Shown piece by piece: positions 16,384-25,851 of a stretch of DNA of 64,000 nt (the stretch's first letter is position 1; each line of letters opens with the position of its first letter). A program made the translations under genes and the position numbers. The stretch lies in contig NZ_CP081870.1 of the NCBI RefSeq assembly GCF_022170785.1, positions 1,042,001 through 1,106,000 of the forward strand, given 5' to 3'. The stretch comes from Rossellomorea marisflavi (GTDB lineage Bacteria > Bacillota > Bacilli > Bacillales > Bacillaceae_B). The notes below the pieces were generated by a model. The model was not told where the DNA came from. It worked only from the letters and a program-made list of their open reading frames with translations, and made no database searches.

Positions 16384-17502
16384 GTGAAGATCACGATTAT
16401 GAGTGAGGTGTTCCACCAGGCGTTGGGAGATGTGGTGAGGGCGGTTTCGACGAGAACGCCGATGCCGGTACTGACGGGTGTGCATCTTGTAGCGACGGAG
16501 GAAGGGCTCACGCTTGTCGGCAGTGATTCCGACCTGATTATCACGAGGGAGCTGCCTGCTGAAGCGGGGATGCTCGACGTTGAGCAGCCGGGAGCGATTG
16601 TCCTTCCTGCCAGGTATTTGGCTGAGATCGTCAAGAAGCTCTCGGGTCCGATCCACCTTCAGCTGATCGACGACACGACGGCCGACATCCGGTGTGGGGA
16701 AATCAAGACGAAGCTGAAGGGCTTCCCTTCCGATGACTATCCGAAGCTTCCCGTCATGGAAGAAAGTGAAACCCTTCAGCTTGATGCCTCCAAATGGATG
16801 GAAATGCTGAAGCAGACCGTATTTGCCGTTTCGAAAAGTGAAGCAAAACCGGTCCTGACCGGTGTACATATTTCAATGGGAGAGGGGCGGCTCACGTCAG
16901 TTGCCACCGATTCACACCGCCTCGCCTACCGTGAAACGAAAATTGATCAACATATCGACCGGGCATGCATCGTTCCGTATCAGGCGATCGGGGAACTCAT
17001 CAAACTGTGGGACGGAAAGACAGAGGTTGTAGAGGTGGCCATGAACGAGCATCATATCCACTGCCGTCTAGGCGAAACCAGTCTCTATTCCCGCTTGATT
17101 GATGGGAAGTATCCTAACGTATCGGGCCTCATTCCGGAAGGCAGTGAGACGCTCGTGAAGATGGAGACGAAGCAGCTGTTGAAAGGTGTCGACCGTGCGT
17201 GCCTGTTTGCCGGGGAATGGAAGAATCATAATGTCTACATCACCATTCACGACGGAAGGATGAAGCTTTCCTCTGCCGCCACACAGCTGGGGAATATCGA
17301 GGAATCCCAAAGGATCATGGAGATCGAAGGCACGGAAGAAATGAAGATGACCCTCGACGGGAAGTATTTGATGGAAGCGCTGAGATCGGTGAAGGAAGAG
17401 ACCGTGACCCTGCAATTCGGGGGCATCATGAAGCCCGTGATCATACGCCCAGAAGGCAATGCCACCCATCTTCAGCTTATTTCACCGGTCAGGGCTTACT
17501 AG
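16384..17502 (+). CDS. dnaN: DNA polymerase III beta subunit paralogue (second sliding clamp)
   Basis: This is a 372-residue sliding clamp, the normal length. It begins MKITIMSEVFHQALGDVVRAVSTRTPMPVLTG, runs through the three clamp domains (second domain around KQTVFAVSKSEAKPVLTGVHI and ATDSHRLAYRE, third around CLFAGEWKNHNVYI) and ends LQLISPVRAY, matching the conserved DnaN tail. It is not beside dnaA, recF or gyrB, so it is an extra copy like those known in some Bacillus species, not the replication-origin gene. The start is GTG 16384, 7 nt after GAGGGGG (16370-16376). A NUDIX gene follows by 12 nt, probably co-transcribed. Confidence 0.93.
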   Translation: MKITIMSEVFHQALGDVVRAVSTRTPMPVLTGVHLVATEEGLTLVGSDSDLIITRELPAEAGMLDVEQPGAIVLPARYLAEIVKKLSGPIHLQLIDDTTADIRCGEIKTKLKGFPSDDYPKLPVMEESETLQLDASKWMEMLKQTVFAVSKSEAKPVLTGVHISMGEGRLTSVATDSHRLAYRETKIDQHIDRACIVPYQAIGELIKLWDGKTEVVEVAMNEHHIHCRLGETSLYSRLIDGKYPNVSGLIPEGSETLVKMETKQLLKGVDRACLFAGEWKNHNVYITIHDGRMKLSSAATQLGNIEESQRIMEIEGTEEMKMTLDGKYLMEALRSVKEETVTLQFGGIMKPVIIRPEGNATHLQLISPVRAY

Positions 17503-17514
17503 GATGGAGACAAC

Positions 17515-17982
17515 ATGAATATCGTACCGAATACGATCGCAGTCGTCAGCGTCACCCTCACCCAGGGCGATCAAGTGTTTTTGATCCAAGAGGATAAACC
17601 AGGGATCAGGGGCAAGTGGAATTTTCCCGGAGGACGGATTGAAGCAGGGGAAGACATTGCCGACGCTGCCTGGAGGGAAGTGAAGGAAGAGACGGGGTAC
17701 TCCGTCCGCCTCACTTCGACGACAGGCGTTTACCCATTCATCAGTGATACCGGCAGCCGCATCGTCCTGTTCCATTTCACCGGCGTGGTGAATGGGGGAA
17801 CCTTCCGCCCGGCAGAAGGGGAAATCCAAGACGGGAAATGGATGCCCCTTGCCGAGCTCGAAGCGATGGACGAAGCAGATCTCAGAGAACCCGCTACCCT
17901 GCGGAACATCATCGACCACATGAAGAATGACGACCTTTACCCTGTGGATCTCTATGCAGGACTAAGGCCGGAAGTGAGCTGA
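17515..17982 (+). CDS. NUDIX hydrolase
   Basis: This is a 155-residue NUDIX enzyme with a complete box GRIEAGEDIADAAWREVKEETGY (G-x5-E-x7-RE-x2-EE-x-G), preceded by the FPGG typical of MutT-like nucleotide pyrophosphatases. These enzymes hydrolyse nucleoside diphosphates linked to another moiety, for example oxidised dNTPs or sugar nucleotides; the substrate is not determined. It sits 12 nt downstream of the sliding clamp paralogue and 12 nt upstream of the broken serine hydrolase, suggesting one transcript. A nucleotide-pool-cleaning role beside a clamp is an attractive but unproven inference. Confidence 0.88.
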   Translation: MNIVPNTIAVVSVTLTQGDQVFLIQEDKPGIRGKWNFPGGRIEAGEDIADAAWREVKEETGYSVRLTSTTGVYPFISDTGSRIVLFHFTGVVNGGTFRPAEGEIQDGKWMPLAELEAMDEADLREPATLRNIIDHMKNDDLYPVDLYAGLRPEVS

Positions 17983-17994
17983 GGAGGAAGCGGG

Positions 17995-18969
17995 ATGAGT
18001 GATCCATTTCATGGGCTGAGATCCCATATGAAAACAATGAAGGAAAGAATGAAAGCATCAGGTGCAGCCCTTGTGGTCATGAAGGATAACCGTGTCGTGG
18101 AGGAATGATACGACGGTTTCCATCATGACCGGACAGGGGCAAGGAGCATCGATGCTTCTTCGCGTTTCAACGTCTATTCGGTCCGCGTGACCTATATCTC
18201 CCTGGCTGCGGCCATCTGCATCGAGGAAGGCTTGATCCGTCTCCACGATCCCCTGAATGATTATTTTCCCGGAGTCCAGGGCGAGGCAACCGTCCAACAT
18301 CTACTTACCAGGAGCACGGGATTGAAGTGGACGGACGGAATGGCAGAAGTGGTGGCTCCACCGGGCACCGTACTGGAAGGGAAGCGGCCTGATCTTGTGG
18401 CCGCTGTCATACAGCAAGCCACGGGTCAAACGGTTCGGGAGATCCTTCATGAACGGCTCATCAATCCCATGGGGTGGACCCATACAGGCTGGATGGGAGC
18501 GGCGGCAGAGAATCTCGTCTGTGACGTGTCTCCCCTAGGATATCCAACGATCCGGTTGGGTGCCGACGACGGGACAGACCGCAATCTGTTTGTGAATGCG
18601 AGGGAACTCGCCGACTGGGGGAACCTCCATGTGACGGATGGCGTGAAGGACGGAAAACGGATTCTTCCCGAAAACGTGATCCGGCAGGTAACCACCCCCG
18701 TCCACCGGTCCGGGCAACCGTCCTTCGGCTATTTTTGGTTGCTGAAAGAAGGACAGAGCCGTCACCCTCAAGATGAACTGGGTGCAACGCTACCGGACGG
18801 CTCCTTCCAGATCTTCGGTGCCCCCGGCTGCGCCTGCCTTGTCATCCCGGAGTACCGGGCCGTTGCGGTGCGGTTGTTTAATAGTTTGTATGAGGGATAT
18901 GACTACCTGGCGGATATCCGGGGGTTCGGGGATGAAGTGATGAGAGGGTTGAGAAAGGGAGAGTGCTGA
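17995..18969 (+). pseudogene. Serine hydrolase (beta-lactamase family) with in-frame stop
   Basis: The reading frame opens at ATG 17995 with a good ribosome site (GAGGAGG, 17981-17987) but meets TGA at 18106-18108, codon 38, in a context (VVEE-stop-YDGFHH) where Trp (TGG) is expected. The frame then continues to 18969 with a beta-lactamase-like body (HLLTRSTGLKWTD, GWTHTGWMG, FGYFWLL). The expected S-x-x-K catalytic motif appears as SVRV (in NVYSVRVTYISLA), so the catalytic Lys also seems missing. A re-start around 18187 would lack the N-terminus. Either a recent pseudogene or a sequencing error at one base. Confidence 0.75.
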
Positions 18970-18970
18970 T

Positions 18971-19885
18971 ATGAGACTGGAAGAATTGGTGGAAAAGTTG
19001 AATCAGGAGTTTGAGATCAAGGCATATGGTGCCGACCCCGCCTTTAAAAGATTCCTGCCTGCTGCGTATGAATCGATTTCATTTGATTGGGAAGCGGCGT
19101 TTGAAGAAGCGTTTACTTCGTACTTTAACGGACTTATGATTCGTGGGGCCAGTGAAGTCGAACAAGTGTTCCTTGCTGTATTTCCAACTGATCATGTGCT
19201 GAAGCGCTTCATCAACGAAGGAAAACCCGGAGATTTTCTTTTCATGCATCACCCTCTCCTTATGGAATGCGGGGATCCGCAAGGGGAATGGGGGAGAGGA
19301 TTCGTTCCCATTCAACCAGATTTAATCCAACAGCTAAAGGAAAAGCAATTATCCGTTTACACATGTCATATCCCTTTGGACTACCATCCAACGTTGGGAA
19401 CAAGCGCCGCCATGGCAGCTGCACTGGGTATGACGGTTACAGACGGATTTCTTGCCAATGATCGTGGTGAGCATCTGATCCTTATCGGGGAAATAGAGGA
19501 AATCGATTCCCCTGAACTGAAGGAAACCCTTCAATCGGTATTTTCCATTCCTTATATAGACTGCGAAGGACCGAGCATTGAGAAGATTTGCAAAATCGCC
19601 GTCGTAGCAGGCTGTGGTGACAAGGTGGAGTGGATGGAAGAAGCAGAGAAAAAAGGGGTTCAGGCATACATCACGGGAGAAATTCACTGCCATATCGACA
19701 GCGAATATGGCCGTGAAAGATTCTCAAAGATGATGGCATACGCCTCTGGCACCGGGATGTCCCTCATCGGTGTTTCCCATGCAGCTTCTGAATACCTCGT
19801 GAAGAAAACATTGATAAAAGACTGGTTTGAACAAAATATGGGATTGAACACTACCCTGTTGCCACAGGAGAAGTGGTGGCTTTGA
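18971..19885 (+). CDS. NIF3-like (DUF34) dinuclear metal-centre protein
   Basis: This is a 304-residue divergent member of the NIF3 family. The metal-binding motifs are visible: FLFMHHPLL (His-His), YTCHIPLDYHPTLGTSAAMA (the S/T-x-H-x-x-x-D type site), YITGEIHCH, and the closing SHAASEYLVKK with a conserved His/Glu pair. NIF3 proteins form hexameric rings with a two-metal centre; roles proposed include GTP cyclohydrolase I-like activity and metal insertion. It begins 1 nt after the broken serine hydrolase and overlaps the next gene, so it is part of a rightward operon. Compared with the essential-type YqfO (about 370 residues), it lacks the inserted domain. Confidence 0.85.
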   Translation: MRLEELVEKLNQEFEIKAYGADPAFKRFLPAAYESISFDWEAAFEEAFTSYFNGLMIRGASEVEQVFLAVFPTDHVLKRFINEGKPGDFLFMHHPLLMECGDPQGEWGRGFVPIQPDLIQQLKEKQLSVYTCHIPLDYHPTLGTSAAMAAALGMTVTDGFLANDRGEHLILIGEIEEIDSPELKETLQSVFSIPYIDCEGPSIEKICKIAVVAGCGDKVEWMEEAEKKGVQAYITGEIHCHIDSEYGRERFSKMMAYASGTGMSLIGVSHAASEYLVKKTLIKDWFEQNMGLNTTLLPQEKWWL

Positions 19886-20883
19886 GTAAAAGGAAAGAGT
19901 CCTTGACGTATAAACTCAATGAATTATTGCTGAACACAGGAGTACCTGGTCTGGGTCTCGCTAAATTTCACAACCAAACCACTTCCACAATCTCCCTCGG
20001 TCTGGCCCAAAAAGGCAAAGGGAACGTAACGGAAGACACCCTTTTCCACGCCTGCTCGATGTCCAAATACGTCACCTCCATGCTGGTACTGAAGCTATGC
20101 CATCAAGGATTGCTCTCACTGGATCATCCCGTTCAAGACTACCTGAGGTCCTGGTCACTCCAAAGTGAGCATGGCCCCATCACCCTGCGCCACCTCCTCA
20201 GTCATCAAGGCGGCATCGAGGATCCGGAAGAAAGCTTCGGAGTTCATCCAGGACGCCCAGACATGGTGCAGATCATTAATGGAGAAACGCCTGCATGCCC
20301 CACACGCATCGAGGCAGTCAAACCGCCAAACCAGGAGTTCACCTATTCAGATGCCGGCTTTTGCATCGTCCAACAGGTGGTGGAAGACGTACTGGATATC
20401 CCGTTTGAAACGGCAATCGACAAGCACCTCTTCCGTCCACTGGAAATGAATCGAAGCATGTACGAGCCGACTTCTCCCATGACCTCTGGACACGATCCCG
20501 ATGGCACCGTCATGAAGGACCGGATACCCCATTATCCGTATGCCGCGGCAGCGGGTCTATGGAGCACGCCTTCCGACTTGATGAAACTCGTGAAGGAGCT
20601 CTTCCGTTCTTTAAACGGAGAGGGGATCTTATTTTCCAAAGAGTATGCGATGGACATGATTTCTCCGCAAGGCGCCGCATCTTGGGCAGGACTTGGCGTG
20701 TTCCTGGATGGAGAAGGAAGCTCGACGGAGATTTCTTCCCTCGGTTGGGGAGAAGGGTTTCAGTCCATGATGGTCGCCGAGCCATTGGAGGGAAAAGCAT
20801 GGGTCATCATGACGAACGGCAATACGGGCATCCATCAGATAAAGGGGCTGATCGGCGATGTGTACCGACTTCTCACAACATAA
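19876..20883 (+). CDS. Serine hydrolase (class C beta-lactamase-like)
   Basis: This is a 335-residue beta-lactamase-family hydrolase. The catalytic S-x-x-K is intact (HACSMSKYVTSML), followed by the Y-S-D (FTYSDAGF) that replaces Y-x-N, and a C-terminal WGEGFQSMM region. Relatives are D-aminopeptidases, esterases and penicillin-binding proteins; there is no signal peptide, so it is probably cytoplasmic. It overlaps the 3' end of the NIF3 gene. GTG 19873, GTG 19876 and TTG 19882 are all possible starts; AGGAG at 19866-19870 best suits 19876. It is a paralogue of the broken gene at 17995. Confidence 0.85.
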   Translation: MALSKRKESLTYKLNELLLNTGVPGLGLAKFHNQTTSTISLGLAQKGKGNVTEDTLFHACSMSKYVTSMLVLKLCHQGLLSLDHPVQDYLRSWSLQSEHGPITLRHLLSHQGGIEDPEESFGVHPGRPDMVQIINGETPACPTRIEAVKPPNQEFTYSDAGFCIVQQVVEDVLDIPFETAIDKHLFRPLEMNRSMYEPTSPMTSGHDPDGTVMKDRIPHYPYAAAAGLWSTPSDLMKLVKELFRSLNGEGILFSKEYAMDMISPQGAASWAGLGVFLDGEGSSTEISSLGWGEGFQSMMVAEPLEGKAWVIMTNGNTGIHQIKGLIGDVYRLLTT

Positions 20884-20907
20884 CGCTTGGAAAAGGAGGG
20901 AAACCCA

Positions 20908-21462
20908 GTGAAAAAGGAATACTTTATCGGTATCGTACCGCCTGAAGAATACCTGGAAAGGGTTCAACAGTTCCAGAACAGGTGGATGGGAAACGTAGGG
21001 GTGGAGCCCCACATCACCCTGAAAGCTCAAGGGGGACTATTGCCTGACCGGAGGTGGCTAGATGGGGTGAAGGGTGTGGCTTCACATTTCCGCCCGTTTT
21101 CCTTGAGTCTCGGGGAACCGGCCTATTTCGGGGGGGCCATCCTGTATCTTACTGTTCATTCCCCTGATCTTTTTGATCTTCATCGCGAGATTGTCCAGGC
21201 TGTATCCCCTTCGCCGGAAGAGATACGGCAGTACTTTGAACTGGAGGCATTCGTGCCACATCTGACACTGGGAAAGGAGCTTTATCCTTCATCCATCCGT
21301 GAAGGAGTGGGCAAACCGGAGCTTGAAGTCATGGAAAACCAAGCAAGAAGGGAACTCGCCCCATACCCGCGTTTTGATGTCACCTCCATTCGCGTATACG
21401 AATTGAATACAGAGAAAAAACAATACGAACCGCTCATCGACTTGCCGTTACACACAGGCTGA
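20908..21462 (+). CDS. 2'-5' RNA ligase family protein (2H phosphoesterase)
   Basis: This is a 184-residue 2H phosphoesterase-fold protein. Both H-x-T motifs are present: VEPHITLKAQGG near residue 30 and FVPHLTLGKEL near residue 115. The fold carries out cyclic phosphodiesterase or 2'-5' ligase chemistry on RNA ends or nucleotides; the exact substrate is unknown. The start is GTG 20908, with AAGGAGG at 20893-20899 and 8-nt spacing. It lies 24 nt after the serine hydrolase, within the same rightward run. Confidence 0.87.
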   Translation: MKKEYFIGIVPPEEYLERVQQFQNRWMGNVGVEPHITLKAQGGLLPDRRWLDGVKGVASHFRPFSLSLGEPAYFGGAILYLTVHSPDLFDLHREIVQAVSPSPEEIRQYFELEAFVPHLTLGKELYPSSIREGVGKPELEVMENQARRELAPYPRFDVTSIRVYELNTEKKQYEPLIDLPLHTG

Positions 21463-21478
21463 GAAAAGGAGAACGATC

Positions 21479-22162
21479 ATGGAAAAACTCTATCTGATTC
21501 ACGGCTTCATGGGAACGGGGCAAGCCCATTTCTCCAACCAGATCGAAGCCTTCAAAGATGACTACGACGTCATAGCACTAGATCTTCCCGGCCACGGGAA
21601 TTCAACCGTAGAGCTTCAAGGGGATTACATAGAAGGCGCCATCCGCTTTGTTGAAAACCAGATTGAACAACACGGAAAAGGCTATGTGGTCGGTTTGTCA
21701 CTCGGGGCAACCCTGGCCATCCATCTCGCCCTCCGTAAACCGGATCTGATGAAGGGGATTGTCCTCACCGGCTATTCCCCATTCATCCCTGATGAGCTAA
21801 AAGACATCATGGAAGAGCAGCACCGCCATTTCATCAGCATTGAAGATCACGAGCCGGAAGTCGCTAAACATTTCAACAATCTGCACGGAGAAAAGTGGAA
21901 GAAGATCCGGAAGGTCGTCCTCGACCGGATGACCTACGACTATCCTTCCGTGAGCTCCGCCGACCTTGCTGCTCTGTCGGTACCGGTCCTCATCCTGAAC
22001 GGAAGCATCGACCCCCACGAAGTCGATGCCGTCGCATTCATGAAGAAGGCCAACCCAGCCATCGAGGCGGGGCTCATCCCGGGTGGCAGCCATATTGCCA
22101 ATATGGACTGTCCTCAGGTGTACAATGAGATTTTGCGAGCATTCTTAGAGAAGATTCGATAG
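21479..22162 (+). CDS. Alpha/beta hydrolase (MenH-like)
   Basis: This is a 227-residue alpha/beta hydrolase. It shows LYLIHGFMGTGQAH (oxyanion), ALDLPGHGNS, the nucleophile elbow VGLSLGAT (G-x-S-x-G), an Asp in LNGSIDPHE and the final catalytic His in IPGGSHIANMDCP. The short lid and DLPGHG motif resemble MenH/YfbB-type enzymes, but no menaquinone genes are nearby. It starts 16 nt after the 2H phosphoesterase and ends at the terminator at 22167, so it is the last gene of the 16.4-22.2 kb run. Confidence 0.86.
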   Translation: MEKLYLIHGFMGTGQAHFSNQIEAFKDDYDVIALDLPGHGNSTVELQGDYIEGAIRFVENQIEQHGKGYVVGLSLGATLAIHLALRKPDLMKGIVLTGYSPFIPDELKDIMEEQHRHFISIEDHEPEVAKHFNNLHGEKWKKIRKVVLDRMTYDYPSVSSADLAALSVPVLILNGSIDPHEVDAVAFMKKANPAIEAGLIPGGSHIANMDCPQVYNEILRAFLEKIR

Positions 22163-22166
22163 AGGA

Positions 22167-22205
22167 GAAAAGGGATCCCAGCTAGCTGGAATCCCTTTTC
22201 TTTTT
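22167..22205 (+). terminator. Terminator closing the dnaN-paralogue run
   Basis: A 16-bp stem with one mismatch (22167-22182 with 22185-22200) is followed by TTTTT. Confidence 0.8.
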
Positions 22206-22332
22206 AAATTGCTATGAATGGAGCCGATATTGATAAGGCCTCCTAATGACCACTCATCCAAAAAACCATCTTTGCTTATTAGGAAAAATCTTCTATTCTT
22301 AAACTAGGATCATAGCCGGAGGAGTGGAAAGT

Positions 22333-23287
22333 ATGAGAGCAGTTGTGGTGAAGGAATATGGAGATGTGGCAGGAATGCATGTAGAAGAGATGGACAGGCC
22401 GGTGCCCGGAGCGGGAGAGGTCCTCGTACGGGTGGTGAAGACGAGTGTCAATTTTGCCGATATCAAAGCGCGCCGCGGAGGAAAGGGGAACAAACTTCCC
22501 TTCATTCCGGGGCTTGATGCTGCGGGCATCGTGGAAGAAATAGGGGAAGGCTGCAGGAGCGTATCCGTCGGTCAGCGGGTCATCTGTTTTCCGGATAACG
22601 GATCGTATGCGGAATATGTGATCGCACGCGAGGTCCTGGTGTTTCCCATTCCTAATGAGATGAACATGACCGTTGCAGCAGCAAGCCCCGTCGTCTCCTT
22701 TCTGAGCCATCGCCTACTGACGGATGTGGCCCGAATGGAGAAAGGAGAGTCCATCCTGATCCATGCGGCAGCAGGTGGAGTCGGCACCACTGCGGCACGC
22801 CTGGCGAAGCAGCTGGGGGCGGGGCTCGTGATCGGGACGGTGGGGAGCGAGGGAAAAGCACAGGTCGCGCGCAAAGCAGGGGTGGATGAGATCATTCTGT
22901 ATAAGGAAATAGACTTTGCCCAACGGGTGAACGACCTCACGAATGGAAACGGAGTCGATATCGTCCTGGATTCCATACCAGGTAAGGTCACGGAGCGAAG
23001 CCTCACCTGTCTCGCCCCCTACGGAAGGCTCGTTCACTTCGGCAACGTTGGAGGACCTCCACTCAAGCTGCCGCTCCATCCTCGGATTCAGCCTCGGCAC
23101 GACGCGGAAGAAAAGACCTGAAACGTTACAAGAAACCGCTGCGGCCGTCATCCCCATGCTCACATCAGGCCGATTGACCGTGGATGTGGGTCATGAGTTC
23201 AGTTTGGACGAGATCCGCGAAGCGCATGTGCTCATGGAGAACAGGGGAAGCAAAGGAAAGATTGTCATTCGTATTGGAGAGGAATGA
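22333..23287 (+). pseudogene. Zinc-type quinone oxidoreductase with internal deletion/frameshift
   Basis: The first frame (22333-23121) encodes a normal quinone oxidoreductase N-terminus (MRAVVVKEYGD, GLDAAGIVEEIGEG) and Rossmann domain (HAAAGGVGTTAARLAKQLGAG) up to RLVHFGNVGG near 23050. The continuation EDLHSSCRSILGFSLGTTRKKRPE and the C-terminus lie in another frame and end at 23287. Intact relatives have about eight more residues at this junction, so a short deletion that also shifts the frame is likely. The truncated product would lack the C-terminal part of the catalytic domain. Start ATG 22333 has GGAGGAG 8 nt upstream. Confidence 0.8.
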
Positions 23288-23312
23288 TGGATTATCCCGC
23301 TGAATGGTCATG

Positions 23313-23779
23313 TTACCCCCGATTTTCAACCATTGTAATGAACTCGGCGCTGCGGGTGCGGAAGTCATCTACTTTCCGGAACCCAAGCTTTTCATACACA
23401 GCAATGGCGCGGTTATTGAACGTCGCCACGGAAAGCCTGATCGGCAAGGACGTATCCCTCCGGATCTCTTTTAGTATAAAGGCCGTGAAAGCGGCCCCCG
23501 TCCCTTTCCCGGTGAAGGCCGGATTCATGCCGAGTCCGAAATCGACATGATCGTCCGGGTAGACGCCGAACTCATGGGAACCTGGGCGGAAGAACCGGTA
23601 CAGAAGAATCCATAAATTTGCCCCGACTCATCCAGGACCAGGCGATATGTACCGCCTGAAAGCTCCGCCACGGCTTCTTCTGATCTTTCATTTTCATAAA
23701 AGTCATAGGGTGGTTCATATTTCCACGCAAGGATTTCCTCCGCTGCTTTCCTGTTCAATTCTGTGATTGTCCAGTTCAT
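23313..23779 (-). pseudogene. GNAT acetyltransferase with frameshift
   Basis: The first part (from ATG 23779, MNWTITELNRKAAEEILAW) ends with FFCTGSSAQVP, then the frame changes; the other frame continues FGVYPDDHVDFGLGMNPAFTGKGTGAAF (the acetyl-CoA-binding loop) and ends at 23313 with YEKLGFRKVDDF. Restoring one C in the CCC tract at 23576-23578 (complement GGG) joins the halves as QVPHEFGVYPDDH. A single-base homopolymer loss: a recent mutation or a sequencing error. It overlaps the upstream nucleotidyltransferase by 4 nt. Confidence 0.8.
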
Positions 23780-24596
23780 TGATCTTGCTCCTCACTATGT
23801 ACAACAAGCCAGCGTTCGGCTTCTTTCACCATCCAATCCCCAAATCCGTTCAGGAATCGGATGACCTCCTCTGGATCACGCACCGGATTGATGGCATATT
23901 CCACGGCTTGCCTCATTTTCATTTCCTTCTCAGGGTAGTGCGATGAGAATAGCTGATACGCAGGATATAGGTCCCGGGTGTAGGTTCTTTCTTCCTCATC
24001 ACAAAGGCCATTCCGCACCGGATGATCAGCTTCATGATCCACGTGCAGCAGTCCATCACATCGTCCGGGTCTTCATTTCCCTTCAGGTCACTTACCGCAA
24101 GGACAATCTGGTCGGAAATGGACGCGATATGGTCACGGGCAAGCTCTGCATCTGGACGGAAGTCGGGGAGAACAGGCTGGAGGTTTTCTCCATAAAGATG
24201 CACGCCATACACCTTGATCATGAACGAAATCAGGTGGAAGCGCCGGGGCTCCAAGAGTTCATTCAGCGTGCATACGGCGAATTCGACCCCGTTGATCAGC
24301 GGGTGTGAATCGGTGTCCAAGTCTTGCAGGCGGGATTTGGTTTTGTCCGTCAACGGTTGATGGGTGACCACCAGCAGGTCGATGTCCGATATCCCCTCCA
24401 CGCCGAGCCCCCTCGGCAGTGATCCCCTCAAATACACGCTGTGAATCCTATCCCCAAATCCGTCAGCGATTCGTTCCGTCAATTCTTCCACCACGGGCCT
24501 GAAAGTGGGATGCACCCGTTCCAGACTCGAATCATTCAAGAACACTCCATTTTTATCTACCCGGCAGACCGAGCCAATCGATTGAAGTTCTATCAT
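23776..24596 (-). pseudogene. Nucleotidyltransferase (antibiotic adenylyltransferase-like) with frameshift
   Basis: From ATG 24596 (GGAGG 8 nt upstream) the frame encodes a pol-beta-type nucleotidyltransferase with the catalytic LRGSLPRGLGVEGISDIDLLV (G-S followed by D-x-D). After CGMAFVMRKKE, near 23985-23995, the frame shifts, and the C-terminal helices (RTYTRDLYPAYQLFSSHYPEKEMKMRQAVEYAI) continue in another frame to 23776. One missing base in an A-rich tract explains it. The N-terminal frame runs on to 23919 with unrelated residues. Function when intact: probable nucleotidyl transfer to a small molecule such as an aminoglycoside. Confidence 0.8.
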
Positions 24597-24683
24597 TGTT
24601 GGTTCCTCCTTTGTAACAAAAAACTGAATTTGGAAAATACTTCTGCTATTATTTTAATAGAAAAGACAAGGGGATGGGGAGAA

Positions 24684-25022
24684 ATGGAGAAAAAAACCAT
24701 AGAAAAAGGATTGCGCGAGGCATGGTCCATCAAGAGTAGCTCGAAGTGGACAGCGGGAAATCCGGCAAGGGGGCAGTGCGGGGTGACGGCTCTCGTCATC
24801 CATGATCACCTTGGTGGTGAAATCGCCAAAACCACAATTGAAGGAAGCTGGCATTTTTACAATATCATAGACGGCATTCGTCAAGATTTCACGGTTTCCC
24901 AGTTTGAGAGGATCCCTGACTACGAGGATCGTCCCTCATCTAGAGCCGAAGCGTTTGCTGATACAAATGAAGAGCAGTACAAGAGTCTCAAGGAGGCGTT
25001 CCAAAGGGTGATCAAGCCATGA
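24684..25022 (+). CDS. yunG: YunG family protein
   Basis: This is a 112-residue protein matching Bacillus YunG: SSSKWTAGNPARGQCGVTALVIHDHLGGEIAKT followed by GSWHFYNIIDGIRQDFTVSQF. Its QCGVTA Cys and WHFYN His look like a papain-like Cys/His pair, so a small cysteine peptidase-like or amidase-like fold is possible; the function is not known. The start ATG 24684 follows a GGGGA-type site. It overlaps the metallophosphoesterase gene by ATGA, so they are co-translated. Confidence 0.85.
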   Translation: MEKKTIEKGLREAWSIKSSSKWTAGNPARGQCGVTALVIHDHLGGEIAKTTIEGSWHFYNIIDGIRQDFTVSQFERIPDYEDRPSSRAEAFADTNEEQYKSLKEAFQRVIKP

Positions 25023-25822
25023 GAAAGTGGGTGGTGTTGTGTGGAATTGTCCTTGTTCTGGGCTTGTTTTGCTACTTTCAAAATAATGCCCTTGTCACCA
25101 CAAAGCTTGAAATAGAATCTTCGAAGATCCCAGAAGCATTCAATGGCTATCGGATCGTCCAGCTTTCCGATCTTCATGGAAAGTCTTTCGGACCCAATCA
25201 GGCCAGGTTGATTCAACGAGTGAAGAAATCTAAGCCTGATGTGATTGTCTTCACAGGAGATCTTGTCGACGCAAAGCGATATGATCCAGGTCCCGGACTC
25301 ACCCTCCTAAAGGAACTCTCCACCCTCGCACCGGTATACATCATTTCGGGAAATCACGAATGGTGGTCAGGGCGATGGGAGGAACTGAGGGAAGAGGTCG
25401 TGAAAACAGGCGCTGTCCTTCTGGAAGATGATCGAGTCGCACTCACGAGGAACGGGGAGGAAATAAGCCTCCTTGGGGTGGATGATCCTGCTGGTGGAGA
25501 TGTGCCAGTTGCCCTTCAGTCATTTGAAAAGAAAAAAGGGTTCAATATCCTTCTTTCCCATAGACCGGAGCTCTTCAGTGTTTACGCCGAATCGGGCATA
25601 GATCTTGTACTGAGCGGCCATGCCCACGGCGGCCAGGTCCGCCTGCCGTTCATCAGGGGATTGGTGGCACCTGACCAAGGGATGTTTCCTAAGTATACAG
25701 AGGGCCTCTATAAGGACGGAGACACGCATTTGATTGTCAATCGCGGACTCGGCAACAGCATCATTCCACTCCGGATCTTTAATCGCCCTGAAGTAGTTGA
25801 GATAACGCTATTGGCAAAATAA
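25019..25822 (+). CDS. Membrane-anchored metallophosphoesterase (YkuE/YaeI-like)
   Basis: This is a 267-residue calcineurin-like phosphoesterase with an N-terminal membrane helix (about 4-22), the metal motifs QLSDLHG, FTGDLVD, SGNHEWW and the final LSGHAHGGQ. In YkuE/YaeI-type enzymes the soluble domain faces outside and has been linked to lipid (UDP-diacylglucosamine-type) hydrolysis; the substrate here is unknown. It is coupled to yunG by a 4-nt overlap. Confidence 0.88.
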   Translation: MRKWVVLCGIVLVLGLFCYFQNNALVTTKLEIESSKIPEAFNGYRIVQLSDLHGKSFGPNQARLIQRVKKSKPDVIVFTGDLVDAKRYDPGPGLTLLKELSTLAPVYIISGNHEWWSGRWEELREEVVKTGAVLLEDDRVALTRNGEEISLLGVDDPAGGDVPVALQSFEKKKGFNILLSHRPELFSVYAESGIDLVLSGHAHGGQVRLPFIRGLVAPDQGMFPKYTEGLYKDGDTHLIVNRGLGNSIIPLRIFNRPEVVEITLLAK

Positions 25823-25851
25823 ATGAAAGGAAGGGAATGAGCGGTGATGTG

